NCBI GenBank assembly: GCA_023702235.1
Contig: JAMQCR010000002.1
Location: 868,001 to 932,000 of the forward strand
Direction of reading: 5' to 3'
DNA length: 64,000 nt
Source: Neobacillus pocheonensis
GTDB taxonomy: Bacteria; Bacillota; Bacilli; Bacillales; Cytobacillaceae
Part shown: positions 9,364-18,235 of the stretch, in pieces
Layout of the letters: each line of letters starts with the position of its first letter
Numbering within the stretch: position 1 is the stretch's first letter
Notes under the pieces: generated by a model
Told to the model about the DNA's origin: nothing
Seen by the model: only the letters and a program-made list of their open reading frames with translations
Databases searched by the model: none
Made by a program: the position numbers and the translations under genes

Positions 9364-9438
9364 TAATTTAGCCTTTTTGATAAAAAATTAACTGCGGCTA
9401 AAGGTAATTATGTAAAATTAGCAGACAAGAAATGTGCT

Positions 9439-9476
9439 GTTCTTATTCAGCAATCAGGCTCTATTTTAGAAGAGGC
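9439..9476 (+). repeat. Dispersed repeat, degenerate copy F
   Basis: ATTCAGCAATCAGGCTCTATT is a weaker match to the CAATCGGGCGC family, followed by an imperfect inverted part. It precedes the terminator at 9486-9519. Confidence 0.35.
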
Positions 9477-9485
9477 AATAATAAA

Positions 9486-9519
9486 AAGCCGATTCCTTAT
9501 CGTCTTAGGAAATCGGCTT
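9486..9519 (-). terminator. Terminator of malic enzyme gene
   Basis: AAGCCGATT and AATCGGCTT with CCTTA/TAGG form a hairpin ten bases downstream of the minus-strand malic enzyme stop, with a T run when read on the minus strand. Confidence 0.75.
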
Positions 9520-9529
9520 AGGACTAGTT

Positions 9530-10774
9530 TTATACTATAGCAGGTTGTTTTTCTTCTGCTAACGTTAATAAGTGCTCTTTCACATTTTCCGTATTAACAA
9601 ACTTTTGAGCAACACCTGTTTCGATTGCAGCATGAGCAACGGCTGCTGCTACATGAGCTGCTACTCTACGGTCAAATGGATCTGGTATCACATAATCAGG
9701 GTGAAGTTCTTTATCTGTGATTAATCCGGCAATCGCATAAACGGCTGCTAGTTTCATTTTTTCGTTGATTTCTTTCGCGCAAACGTCCAAAGCACCACGG
9801 AAAATTCCCGGGAATGCTAGTACGTTATTGACCTGATTTGGAAAATCAGAACGGCCTGTCCCGACTACGAGTGCTCCCGCTTCCTTTGCCTCCTCCGGCA
9901 TGATTTCCGGCACCGGATTGGCCATGGCAAAAATGATTGAATGAGGATTCATAGAACGAACCATTTCTTTCGTGACGGCACCTGCAGCTGATACACCAAC
10001 AAAAACATCCGCTCCCACAAGGGCATCAGCCAATGTTCCCTGTTTTTGTTCATTATTGGTGATGCGAGCCATTTCCTCTTTGAATCGATTCATTCCCAAC
10101 GGACGTCCTTCATATATGATTCCTTTTGTATCACATAAAATGACGTCTTTTACACCCATATTGAGCAGCAACTTAACAATTGCCACGCCGGCAGCTCCGG
10201 CACCGTTAGCTACAACGCGAATTTCTTCTATTTTTTTATCAACTAGTTTCAAAGCATTGAGTAACCCAGCAGCGGTGACAATCGCTGTACCGTGCTGGTC
10301 ATCATGGAAAATCGGAATATTACAAACCTTTCGCAGACGATCTTCAATTTCAAAGCATTTCGGTGCTGCGATGTCTTCTAAGTTCACTCCGCCAAAGGTC
10401 GGTTCCAATAATTTAACAACCTCCACAATCTTGTCTGGATCTGTTGTATCTAAGCAAATCGGGAAGGCATCCACATTTGCAAACGTTTTGAATAACAATG
10501 CTTTCCCTTCCATAACCGGCATGGCAGCTTTCGGGATATTTCCAAGACCGAGTACGGCTGTTCCATCTGAAACAACAGCAACAAGATTCCCCTTCATGGT
10601 GTAATCATACACTTTACTTTCATCTTCATAAATGTCCATGCATGGATCTGCTACACCTGGAGAATATGCGAGACTTAAATCTTTCGCATTTCGTACTGGA
10701 ACTTTTGAATGAACTCCTAGCTTTCCTCGATTTTCCTTGTGCATTTGTAATGCTTCTTCACGTAATGTTGACAT
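9530..10774 (-). CDS. ytsJ: NAD(P)-dependent malic enzyme (YtsJ/MaeB type)
   Basis: A complete 414-residue enzyme for oxidative decarboxylation of malate to pyruvate. The malic N-terminal domain has the SLAYSPGVA and VSDGTAVLGLGNIP motifs; FHDDQHGTAIV carries metal- and substrate-binding residues; the Rossmann domain has VVANGAGAAGVAIVKLL. Its size fits the short bacterial class (B. subtilis YtsJ, 410 residues) rather than the long SfcA class found at 29483-31185. An AAGGAGAA site precedes the start. The frame is intact, a contrast with many neighbours. It is a single-gene unit with its own terminator. Coenzyme preference cannot be read from the sequence. Confidence 0.93.
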   Translation of the reverse strand: MSTLREEALQMHKENRGKLGVHSKVPVRNAKDLSLAYSPGVADPCMDIYEDESKVYDYTMKGNLVAVVSDGTAVLGLGNIPKAAMPVMEGKALLFKTFANVDAFPICLDTTDPDKIVEVVKLLEPTFGGVNLEDIAAPKCFEIEDRLRKVCNIPIFHDDQHGTAIVTAAGLLNALKLVDKKIEEIRVVANGAGAAGVAIVKLLLNMGVKDVILCDTKGIIYEGRPLGMNRFKEEMARITNNEQKQGTLADALVGADVFVGVSAAGAVTKEMVRSMNPHSIIFAMANPVPEIMPEEAKEAGALVVGTGRSDFPNQVNNVLAFPGIFRGALDVCAKEINEKMKLAAVYAIAGLITDKELHPDYVIPDPFDRRVAAHVAAAVAHAAIETGVAQKFVNTENVKEHLLTLAEEKQPAIV

Positions 10775-10862
10775 GCAATGTTCTCCTTATGTTTAATTTC
10801 ATTTTTGTAACCGCCTAGTCAAAAAATACTAAGTTCTCCTGGGAAAAATCTTTAACAGCGGT

Positions 10863-11009
10863 TTAAGCAACATCATGATCATTAAAGTAAACAATTTCTG
10901 AAAGAATCTTACAACCTTGAATGCTCTCGAAAGCTTCTCTTGCTTTGTTTTCTGTGTGAAATTCAAACATCGTAATGTTTTCTTTTGAATAGACGGTGAT
11001 TACCCACAT
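10863..11009 (-). CDS. Conserved small protein, 48 residues
   Basis: Begins MWVITVYSKENITMFEF and ends SEIVYFNDHDVA. A strong GGAGGT lies about 10 bases upstream of the ATG. The composition and start look like a small conserved protein of unknown function found in Bacillus species, although I cannot name it. It lies upstream of the malic enzyme gene on the same strand, 88 bases away, and could share its transcript. It has one Cys and no membrane segment. Easy to miss because of its size. Confidence 0.6.
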   Translation of the reverse strand: MWVITVYSKENITMFEFHTENKAREAFESIQGCKILSEIVYFNDHDVA

Positions 11010-11315
11010 TAAAATGCTTACCTCCAATTAATAGATAATTTTCCCCTTTTTCCTAGAACGTCCAAGGGTCAACCAAAGTAATTATGAACAATCAAAATCA
11101 AAATGAAAATACATTCTACAAAAGATGTCAAAACATGACAAAATATTACTAAAATGCATACTTTAAATAGATTGTATCTATATAAGGTAGATTGAAAGCT
11201 TAAAGAATGTTCCATGACCATGGATGAGTTGTCCACGTTCAATATGGAAACGAGCATTCTGCACAGAGAGATGCCTCCCCATGACTAGGAAAAAGGATTT
11301 ATAAAAAAGGAGGGA
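11010..11315. other. Gap without gene
   Basis: I see no supported gene in these 306 bases. A 62-codon minus-strand frame (11069-11257) has no ribosome binding site or recognisable similarity. Confidence 0.4.
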
Positions 11316-11495
11316 ATGTACCTTATTGACGGAAAATTTCACATATATCCGGAAGGAGAAAGAGCATTAGCGCTCGATGTTGTTGCTGATTTTGAACTAC
11401 TATTTAGTGCCACTCCTAAAAACTATGTAGAATTCTTATTTTGTATTTCTTCAATAAACTATGTTGAAATATCTATCCATATCCTCCCCTTTTAA
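11316..11495 (+). CDS. Possible small protein or truncated gene
   Basis: A 59-codon frame starting MYLIDGKFHIYPEGERALAL, with AAGGAGG only two or three bases before the ATG, which is unusually tight. The first 30 residues look protein-like (LDVVADFELLF), while the tail after about residue 35 looks like random translation. It may be the 5-prime end of a gene cut off by a deletion. Not recognised. Confidence 0.3.
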   Translation: MYLIDGKFHIYPEGERALALDVVADFELLFSATPKNYVEFLFCISSINYVEISIHILPF

Positions 11496-12055
11496 CTAGG
11501 GAAATGCAGCATAATTGACATTATGTTGAAAAATATTTTTAGAAACGGTTTGGGAAATTAAGAAGGGATTATACAGGACTGGATAGAATTCGAAACCACT
11601 AACGTGAAGGGGATAGATGTGGCTTTTATAAGTGGTGTTCCTTTTAGCAGAGTGAAATCAAAATTTAAACAAGTCTACAATCAATGGAAAATTAGGAGAA
11701 ATGACAGCTGTGAAGGCGATGTAAGAGTAAAAAAGAAAACCCTTTATAAGTTTGTTAAGGAGTACGTAAGAAAGTTCAAAAGCACCAATATATAATAGAT
11801 GGAACTCGATAAAAGCCTTTGCTCAAAGATAGTAAAGGCTACTTAAGAATAAGGAAATTCAACAAATAGGCATTTAATGGAGGAAGAATCTCAAGCAAAG
11901 TTGCATATTTATATTATGCTAGTATATTGTTTGTAAGATATTGCACTTATACTAAGTGCAATATCTTACAATAACTTAAAATGCCAATAGGGTCATGCAT
12001 TGAAGTGTTTAATCCCCAGTGCATACCCTTTACTATTTTGACATTGGAAATTAAT
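11496..12055. other. Gap with unassigned frame and hairpin
   Basis: Holds a basic 63-codon frame (11604-11795, KFKQVYNQWKIRR...) without a convincing ribosome binding site, which may be a decayed gene, and the strong hairpin at 11931-11971. I see nothing else. Confidence 0.35.
11931..11971. repeat. Perfect 19-bp inverted repeat
   Basis: TTGTAAGATATTGCACTTA is followed after three bases by its exact reverse complement. There is no T run directly after it on the plus strand, so it is not a typical terminator. It lies in a gene-free gap before the 3-prime end of the EamA gene. It may be a miniature element or a terminator read from the minus-strand gene. Confidence 0.7.
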
Positions 12056-13000
12056 CTAGGCTTCAGAACCGTCAACTGTTTTGTTGAATCTTTTTCTTAT
12101 AATGGGCTTTTTAAAATTGATCTTAGCAGTTAAGACACCTATTAACATAAGGATTGCCCCTAAATACCCTTTTGCTGGGAGTGTTTCATCTACGAAAATA
12201 AAAGCAAATAATGCCGCGAAAACGGGTTCTAATGAAAATATAAGACCTGTGTGCGTTGGAGTCGTATATTTTTGTGCTGAGGTTTGACCGATAAATCCAA
12301 TTGCACTGCAAAGTATGCTTAATGCCATTATAGAAACCCATGATTCCGTTGTGTTAGGAAGATGTGGCTTTTCGAAAAATAATGAAAATATCAGCCCCCA
12401 TGTCCCGGTAAAGCCGAGTTGTAAAATCCCGAGTGTGATGGAATCAACATTTTTCGTTAATTTATCTGTAACAATAATGAAAATGGCATAAAATACTGCA
12501 CCTAAAATGAGTAGGAAGTCTCCGGAATTAATCTTTAATTCGTTATTTAATGTTAAAAGAGCAATTCCTATAATAGAGACGCCCACGCCAAAAACAACTT
12601 TTTTTTCGGGTTTTTTTCTAAAAAAGATAGCTAATAACAACGGGACAAACACAACTGAGAGACTAAATAAAAATCCTGCATTTGAAATAGACGTGGATTT
12701 TAATCCGAAAGTGACAACAGAAATTAATAAGAACAATATTGACCCTAATAAAAATCCATAAAAAAATGTCTTAGAATCAATATGCATTAAACGCTTGTAA
12801 AATATAACCCCGGCTAAAATAGAGGCTATGCCAAAACGTAATGCTATCAAGTTAAACCCTTGAAAAGAATCGAGACCCAGCTTCATAAACAAATATGATG
12901 AACCCCAAAACATAGTAACAATCAGCATCATGAAATCTGCTTTTAATTGAGTGTCCAATCCTATCCCATTTACTATCCCGAACAATTTATTCCGATTCAT
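12056..13000 (-). CDS. EamA/DMT-family transporter
   Basis: A 314-residue protein with about ten membrane helices in two EamA repeats. The first carries FWGSSYLFMKLGLD and LIALRFGIASILAG, the second SLEPVFAALFAFIFVDETLP, typical of drug/metabolite exporters. The substrate is unknown; many relatives export amino acids or metabolites. It is transcribed divergently from the LysR regulator at 13123, whose likely operator lies between them, so it is the probable regulated target. The frame is intact. Confidence 0.88.
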   Translation of the reverse strand: MNRNKLFGIVNGIGLDTQLKADFMMLIVTMFWGSSYLFMKLGLDSFQGFNLIALRFGIASILAGVIFYKRLMHIDSKTFFYGFLLGSILFLLISVVTFGLKSTSISNAGFLFSLSVVFVPLLLAIFFRKKPEKKVVFGVGVSIIGIALLTLNNELKINSGDFLLILGAVFYAIFIIVTDKLTKNVDSITLGILQLGFTGTWGLIFSLFFEKPHLPNTTESWVSIMALSILCSAIGFIGQTSAQKYTTPTHTGLIFSLEPVFAALFAFIFVDETLPAKGYLGAILMLIGVLTAKINFKKPIIRKRFNKTVDGSEA

Positions 13001-13084
13001 TTTTTGATCACCTATCTTTCACGAATTGATTATTTATTAGTATAATTGTAAAATAAAAATTAGAAAAATGAATGTTTTTAAATA

Positions 13085-13109
13085 TTTACATGAATTAAAT
13101 TCATGTAAA
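13085..13109. promoter_or_regulatory. Palindromic operator between EamA and LysR genes
   Basis: TTTACATGAATT and its exact complement are separated by one A, a 25-base palindrome with the T-N11-A pattern typical of LysR boxes. It overlaps the start of the LysR ribosome binding site and lies 85 bases upstream of the EamA start. Autoregulation and control of the transporter are inferred. Confidence 0.65.
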
Positions 13110-13122
13110 AGGAGTGGTCAAA

Positions 13123-14013
13123 CTGTCTCTTGCTAAGTTTGAGATATTTAGTACCGTTGTGGAATTAGGGAGCCTCACGAAAGCGGGCGAAACACTCGGT
13201 TTAACTCAATCCGCTGTAAGTCATGCCATTGCCAGCCTTGAATCAGACTGGGGTTTTTCTATACTCAATCGAGGACGTTCAGGTATCCATTTGACCAGTA
13301 ACGGAGAGCGCATCTTAAAATACATACGTGAAATTCTAAAATGGAACGAAGAAATGGTTCAAGAAATAGCTAATATCAATGGTCTGGAAATAGGTACAGT
13401 ACGGATTGGAACGATTTCGAGTGTGTCTATTCACTGGCTACCTGAAATCATGAAAAAGTTTAATGAATATCACCCTTCAATCGAAATCAAACTGATGGAA
13501 GGGGATTATGATGATGTCGAGCATTGGATATCAAATGGTTTGGTTGATTTTGGATTTGTGTCTCTACCGACTTCGCAACATTTTGAAGTGATTCCCTTAA
13601 AAAAAGATAGATTGCTCTGTATCCTCTCAGATGAACACCCTTTCTCTGAACAAAATAAGATTAGTTTTGAAATGATCAAAGAGGAGCCTCTAATCAAGTC
13701 GAAAAAAGGGAGCGATAACGATTTAATACGAATTTTAAAAGAAAACAATGTTACCCCTAATATAAAATATGAACTTATAGATGACCAAGCAATTATTTCA
13801 ATGGTTGGAAATGGTATGGGAATCAGTATACTTCCTGAAATGGTTTTACATCGGGTTCCAACCAACGTTCGAATTCTTAAATTAGAGGGAGAAAATTATC
13901 GTACAATTGGTATTGCTGCTACATCTTTTAAAACCCTTGCTCCGGCTACGAAAAAGTTCATTGAATATCTCAAATCATGGTTAATTGAGCCTACACGCTT
14001 CAATACGATTTGA
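13123..14013 (+). CDS. LysR-family transcriptional regulator
   Basis: About 297 residues. The N-terminal winged helix reads KFEIFSTVVELGSLTKAGET and LTQSAVSHAIASLE, followed by a PBP2-type effector domain from about residue 90. The start is odd: the frame opens at a GTG (13114) inside the GGAG ribosome binding site, so the likely start is a CTG at 13123, eight bases after GGAG; an ATG-to-CTG change is possible. Divergent from the EamA transporter, which it probably controls. The effector is unknown. Confidence 0.85.
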   Translation: MSLAKFEIFSTVVELGSLTKAGETLGLTQSAVSHAIASLESDWGFSILNRGRSGIHLTSNGERILKYIREILKWNEEMVQEIANINGLEIGTVRIGTISSVSIHWLPEIMKKFNEYHPSIEIKLMEGDYDDVEHWISNGLVDFGFVSLPTSQHFEVIPLKKDRLLCILSDEHPFSEQNKISFEMIKEEPLIKSKKGSDNDLIRILKENNVTPNIKYELIDDQAIISMVGNGMGISILPEMVLHRVPTNVRILKLEGENYRTIGIAATSFKTLAPATKKFIEYLKSWLIEPTRFNTI

Positions 14014-14091
14014 ATTTCTAGTTACTTCACAAACGAGTAGCTTTAGTAAAATAACCAAGGAGCCATTATGCTGTTCTTTCATAATTTTAAA

Positions 14092-14137
14092 ACTTCAACA
14101 ATCGGGCACATTTCTGGAGCAGGAAATGCGCCCTTCT
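14092..14137 (+). repeat. Dispersed GC-rich repeat, copy G
   Basis: CTTCAACAATCGGGCACATTTC, a short loop, then GGAAATGCGCCCTTCTT. The inverted halves form a good hairpin. It is the cleanest example of the family and lies about 80 bases after the LysR stop codon. Confidence 0.65.
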
Positions 14138-14232
14138 TAATAAATTGGCCATTTAATCATAATGATCGAAACGGCTCCCATCGCTTAACGTAGGTTGCAC
14201 TTGGTCATAATGTTAATACCAAAATAAAAAAC

Positions 14233-14481
14233 CGTGTGTAGAGCTACACACGAAAAGGAGCCGTTATTATGAAGGATGTTCAAAAATTTGTTGGTTTAGA
14301 CGTATCTAAAGATACTATTGCTGTTGCGATTGTTGGAGCAGGAAAAGCCGCCCCATTTATCAACTTACTTCCTGTTTGGACGGTTATATTTGGAGTTTTC
14401 TTATTACATGAACAAGTTTCTTTAATGTCGTTATTGGTCGGAATTGTCACGATTGCGGGTGCGGTTTTGGCAAGCTTATAG
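14233..14481 (+). pseudogene. IS110 start fused in frame to EamA-type transporter tail
   Basis: The first 22 codons (from the ATG at 14269) read MKDVQKFVGLDVSKDTIAVA, the typical IS110 transposase start with its first catalytic Asp. They continue in frame into APFINLLPVWTVIFGVFLLH and a last membrane helix, which is the C-terminus of a DMT/EamA transporter. A 9-bp hairpin (CGTGTGTAG, 14233-14252) precedes the ribosome binding site AAAAGGAG. The 71-codon product cannot be a transposase or a transporter. It looks like a deletion junction between an IS110 and a transporter gene. Confidence 0.75.
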
Positions 14482-14517
14482 TGCTTAATTTATGAGTCCT
14501 GATAAAAAGTTTTAATG

Positions 14518-15521
14518 ATTATACCCTTAACTCAGAATGACGTTTATCAAGAACAAATGGTTGCCATAATGGATAAAAACAAACGTTTCTTGAAAGGGTG
14601 TTTAAAATGACCAAATATACCAACAAATGAGTTTGATTTCTTTCCAAAAACAGTTTTCAACCCAAGAGGCTTGTCATGACCATCTATTTTCATTGAAGTG
14701 TTCGAACGGCTATTGTTGTGAGAAATGCGGTCATGATGCTTATTTTGAGACAAAAACGCATAAGAACAGGCTTTATGAATGCAAGAAATGCCGTTATCAA
14801 GCCACTGTTACCGTTGGAACCGTGATGGAAAAAACAAGAACGGCCTTAACTAAGTGTTTTTTAGCCATTTATTTAATCGCTCATGATGAACGCGGTGTAT
14901 CTGCGACAAGGCCTTCTGAAGAACTTGAAGTGACGTATAAAACAGCTTGGCTCATACTTCATAAAATCCGCCAAGCTATGAGAAAACGTGATGCAGAATA
15001 CTTATTAGCTGGCATAGTAGAACTAGATGATGCTTTCTTTGGCGCGCCTTCTGAAGGTGGAAAACGCGGGCGTGGCACAGATAGAACCAAGGTTTTAGTG
15101 GGGTTATCCTTGAACAAAAAAGGACATCCTCTTTATCTTAAAATGGAGGTCATCCCTAACATCAAAGGGGAAACTTTGATTGATTTTGCCGTGAAAAGAA
15201 TCCAACCAGGTTCGACGATCAGTAGCGATGCTTATCGTTCCTACCGAGCACTTGAAGGAGCTGGCTTTAAACACGAGTATCAAGTCCATAATGCCAAAGA
15301 AAGTCCAGACCATTTACACTGGCTGCATACGGTTCTTTCGAATGCAAAAGCATTTGTTGGTGGAACGTTCCACTGGCTAGATTCAAAGCATCTCCAAGCC
15401 TATTTGGACGAATTCTGTTATCGATTTAATCGAAGAAAATTCAATGGCGAATGGTTCAGCCGTTTAGGGACACTTTGTGCATCAACAAAGACGATTACTT
15501 ATTCTGAGCTAGTGGGATAAT
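14518..15521 (+). mobile_element. IS1595-family insertion sequence
   Basis: The transposase gene is framed by imperfect 21-base inverted ends: ATTATACCCTTAACTCAGAAT at 14518-14538 and ATTCTGAGCTAGTGGGATAAT at 15501-15521, which agree at 17 of 21 positions when one is inverted. The transposase stop codon lies inside the right end. I could not find a convincing target duplication. The true ends may extend a few bases further. Confidence 0.65.
14627..15520 (+). CDS. IS1595-family transposase
   Basis: A complete 297-residue transposase. An N-terminal zinc ribbon (CEKCGHDAYFET and CKKCRYQATVT) is followed by a helix-turn-helix and a DDE-type catalytic domain, with Asp in AGIVELDDAFFG, a conserved STISSDAYRSY block, and the HLHWLHTVLSNAKAFVGGTF region typical of ISXO2-like enzymes (DDE_Tnp_IS1595). 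The frame is intact, so this element may still be active. The ribosome binding site is weak. Confidence 0.9.
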   Translation: MSLISFQKQFSTQEACHDHLFSLKCSNGYCCEKCGHDAYFETKTHKNRLYECKKCRYQATVTVGTVMEKTRTALTKCFLAIYLIAHDERGVSATRPSEELEVTYKTAWLILHKIRQAMRKRDAEYLLAGIVELDDAFFGAPSEGGKRGRGTDRTKVLVGLSLNKKGHPLYLKMEVIPNIKGETLIDFAVKRIQPGSTISSDAYRSYRALEGAGFKHEYQVHNAKESPDHLHWLHTVLSNAKAFVGGTFHWLDSKHLQAYLDEFCYRFNRRKFNGEWFSRLGTLCASTKTITYSELVG

Positions 15522-15627
15522 TATTAAGAATATAAATCCGAATGAAAAGAAAGAGATGACTGATTATGGTTAAGTAACATCGCAATAAACTCCAATACAT
15601 TAATAATATATCTTTAAATTAACAAAA

Positions 15628-15650
15628 AAACGCCCAGAAGGGCGTTTCTT
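15628..15650 (+). terminator. Terminator-like hairpin
   Basis: AAACGCCC, AGAA loop, GGGCGTTT, then a T-rich end. It lies about 105 bases after the IS1595 element. Nothing else is recognised in the gap 15522-15858. Confidence 0.7.
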
Positions 15651-15858
15651 GTAATAAATGTAAGTGTTTTGCAGTGCCCTCCATAATGAGATAGCATTTA
15701 TCAAAATCTTATCTTTTAATGGGCGGAAAGCAAATTTCTTAAGAATATCAACATTATTTGTAACCCTTGGAACGTTTACCCATTATGAAATTCTATACAA
15801 GAAAATTCAGGATGAAATTTTAAGTTATTCAAAATAGAATTGCAATTTATATAATAAA

Positions 15859-16047
15859 TCATCCTATTTTTTCAATGTTTGAAAAATATTGCTGATAAAG
15901 CCATTCTTCAAAAGGAATTTTGTTTATATTTGGATAGCTTGTCTTTGCAATTTCGCTTGTATAAAAATTTGCCATTTTTTCTATGTAACCATCATCAAGT
16001 AGTGGGTATTGTTTCAACAACTTTTCATTTCGTACCAACTTCAACAT
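15859..16047 (-). CDS. Small hypothetical protein
   Basis: A 62-residue, soluble, mixed-charge protein (MLKLVRNEKLLKQYPLLDDG at the start). AAGGGGGAT lies about 10 bases before the ATG, a good ribosome binding site, so I take it as a real gene. No family recognised, and its neighbours give no hint. Confidence 0.5.
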   Translation of the reverse strand: MLKLVRNEKLLKQYPLLDDGYIEKMANFYTSEIAKTSYPNINKIPFEEWLYQQYFSNIEKIG

Positions 16048-16192
16048 AATTATAAAATCCCCCTTATCTTCTTAAGTTACCGATTTGTACTGACAAATTT
16101 AGATTAATTTTTTTAATTGTAGCAAAGATTAGGTGGAGTTAAAATCAAAATATTCCGACTTTTCTTGCGATAAAATCTGACATAAGCCACAT

Positions 16193-16303
16193 ATGAAATA
16201 TCGGGTTTCTCAATGGGACAATCTTATGCACTATTTCGACAATGGGCAAGTCATTGAATTGAAACAACTCGGTTATGAAATAGCAGTATCTGACGGAGTG
16301 TAA
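16193..16303 (+). CDS. Possible small protein or fragment
   Basis: A 36-codon frame (MKYRVSQWDNLMHYFDNGQV...) without a strong ribosome binding site. The composition is protein-like. It could be the remains of a larger gene. The following gap to 16773 holds no supported gene. Confidence 0.25.
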   Translation: MKYRVSQWDNLMHYFDNGQVIELKQLGYEIAVSDGV

Positions 16304-16773
16304 TTTTCTCCCTTTTTATTTTTGATGTTTTGATTCTCATTAAAGTTGAATACCGCTAACCTTCACGTCATACTCAACTTATTTTCCACAACTTTTAACA
16401 ATTGTTGGATTGCGTAATCCTTATCCGATAAATCATTAGCAACGAGGTATGTCCGTGCTTTAGAGATTAACTGCAATTGTTTTGAGATTTTTTGCACCAC
16501 AACCACTAAAAACACAACTTTTATAGTTACCTATCGCCTTTGTGCAGTATACAAAAACAGTGGGATTTGGCACTTCAGCGCTAGTCTTAGTATCATTCCT
16601 TTATTGATTTTCTTCTTTTCGATGCAAAAACAAATTATTAAGGGGATTAAAAGAGCATCCATTAAGTAATAAACCAAGGAACACTCTTTGCTAACTGTGC
16701 CATCAACATTGTATGAAATCGGTTAGAAGAGATACATTTAAACAACCGAAAACAAACAATCATGAGAGGTAAA

Positions 16774-16949
16774 ATGGCATTTAAGATTAAATAGTTTTCA
16801 TTAGTAGAGCAGGTGTATTAACCGCATCACTCCTTCTAGCAACAGGTTGTTCAAACCAAGGTGCTTTTGGAATTAAAATCAACAGCAGTAAAGAGGGTAA
16901 AGTTGAAATTGCTGATCAGTTAAAAAGATTAACGGACCGATATATATAA
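16774..16949 (+). pseudogene. Small lipoprotein, one-base frameshift
   Basis: MAFKIK opens at 16774 after GAGAGGT and reaches TAG at once. In the next frame VFISRAGVLTASLLLATGCS continues, a signal peptide with a lipobox (LATG-Cys), followed by a short charged tail ending in LTDRYI. One extra A in the AAA run before the TAG restores a lipoprotein of about 58 residues. It would be anchored to the outer face of the membrane. Unknown function. Confidence 0.55.
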
Positions 16950-17053
16950 GAAAATCCAACGTTACGTTTTTTCGAAATATTTACTTTATTATAATTAAAA
17001 TAGATTAATATGTTAGAAAAATTATAAGATTAGTATTATTTGGGGGTTTTATT

Positions 17054-18021
17054 ATGAGGGTCATCGAGAAAATCAGCAACTTTGCTGGGAAAACATTTAC
17101 GTTATGGGTTTTGATCTTTGCGGTTATTGCTTATCTTTCGCCTGATAACTTTAAGTGGTTGGGAGGCTATATTGTTCCTCTATTAGGGATTGTTATGTTT
17201 GGAATGGGCGTGACTCTCGAGTTATCGGATTTTAAAGAAGTGCTCAGAAGACCAAAAGAGGTGGCGCTAGGGGTTATCGGTCACTTTATCATCATGCCTC
17301 TGATTGCCTTTTTACGGCTGTCGGACTTCATTTACCGAAGGATGTAGCTGTGGGCGTAATTTTAGTAGGATGCTGCCCGAGCGGAACAGCTTCCAATGTC
17401 ATGGTGTTTCTAGCAAGAGGGAATGTGGCGCTGGCGGTTGCAATTGCTTCTGTTTCGACGATTCTTGCACCGATTGTCACACCGCTTCTCATCCTGCTGT
17501 TTGCTAGCAAGTGGGTCAATGTCAGCGTTTGGTCCTTATTCCTTTCGATTGCACAAGTAATCATTATTCCATTAGTAGTTGGCTTTATCATTAAAAAGCT
17601 TTTTGGGAAGCATGCAAGGGCTAGTGCAAAAGCCTTACCACTCGTATCCGTTATAGCCATTGTGTTAATAGTATCTGGTGTCGTAGCAGGCAGCGCAGCA
17701 AAAATTGCGCAAACAGGTCTGCTTATTTTTGGAGTCGTGATCCTTCATAATCTGCTTGGATTTTTAATCGGCTTTTTCTTTGCTCGTTTATGCGGAATGG
17801 ACCTGGCCAAACAGAAGGCTGTATCGATGGAAGTCGGCATGCAGAATTCTGGTTTGGGAGTGGCAATTGCGACCGCCCATTTCTCGCCTTTAGCGGCTGT
17901 ACCAAGTGCCATTTTCAGCGTCTGGCATAATCTATCCGGTTCCGTTCTCGCTAATATTTACAGCCGGATGAAAGACAAAAACCAAAAGGATCAAAGCATC
18001 AACCATGACATGCAGTTGTAG
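17054..18021 (+). pseudogene. BASS-family sodium symporter, one frameshift
   Basis: A bile acid:sodium symporter-type transporter (YocS-like in B. subtilis). The first frame (17054 to about 17309) encodes the N-terminal helices with GIVMFGMGVTLELSDF. After a one-base loss the protein continues as AVGLHLPKDVAVGVILVGCC and PSGTASNVMVFLARGNVALA, and ends at 18021 with MEVGMQNSGLGVAIATAHF, a conserved sodium-site region. The joined length of about 322 residues is normal. A GGGGGTTTT site precedes the ATG. Such proteins move pantoate, keto acids or bile acids; the substrate is unknown here. Confidence 0.8.
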
Positions 18022-18041
18022 ATCAAAGGAGTCTGACCCTT

Positions 18042-18075
18042 GAAACCACCCCGCTTAATAACGCAGGGTGGTTTC
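18042..18075 (+). terminator. Terminator after BASS symporter
   Basis: GAAACCACCC and GGGTGGTTTC form a perfect 10-bp stem 20 bases after the symporter stop codon. Only a weak T-rich tail follows. Confidence 0.75.
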
Positions 18076-18235
18076 TACTTTACTTGGAATAAATATACAG
18101 TTTTACCCCCTTTTAGCTACTACACAATCATTTTATAATATTTTCTTGAAATAAGAAGGTTGGTGTTCAACTGATAATTAGAAGTGTTGCAAGAAGATAC
18201 ACAATAGAGCATATAAACTTATTCAAAGAAACGCT

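Noticed and set aside
9972..10604. 210-codon plus-strand frame
   Set aside because: It is antisense to the intact malic enzyme gene and has no ribosome binding site or family similarity.
11604..11795. Basic 63-codon protein
   Set aside because: The frame is open but lacks a ribosome binding site and recognisable similarity; kept only as a note in the gap entry.
14510..15529. Eight-base target duplication around IS1595
   Set aside because: Flanks TTTTAATG and TATTAAGA do not match well enough to claim one.
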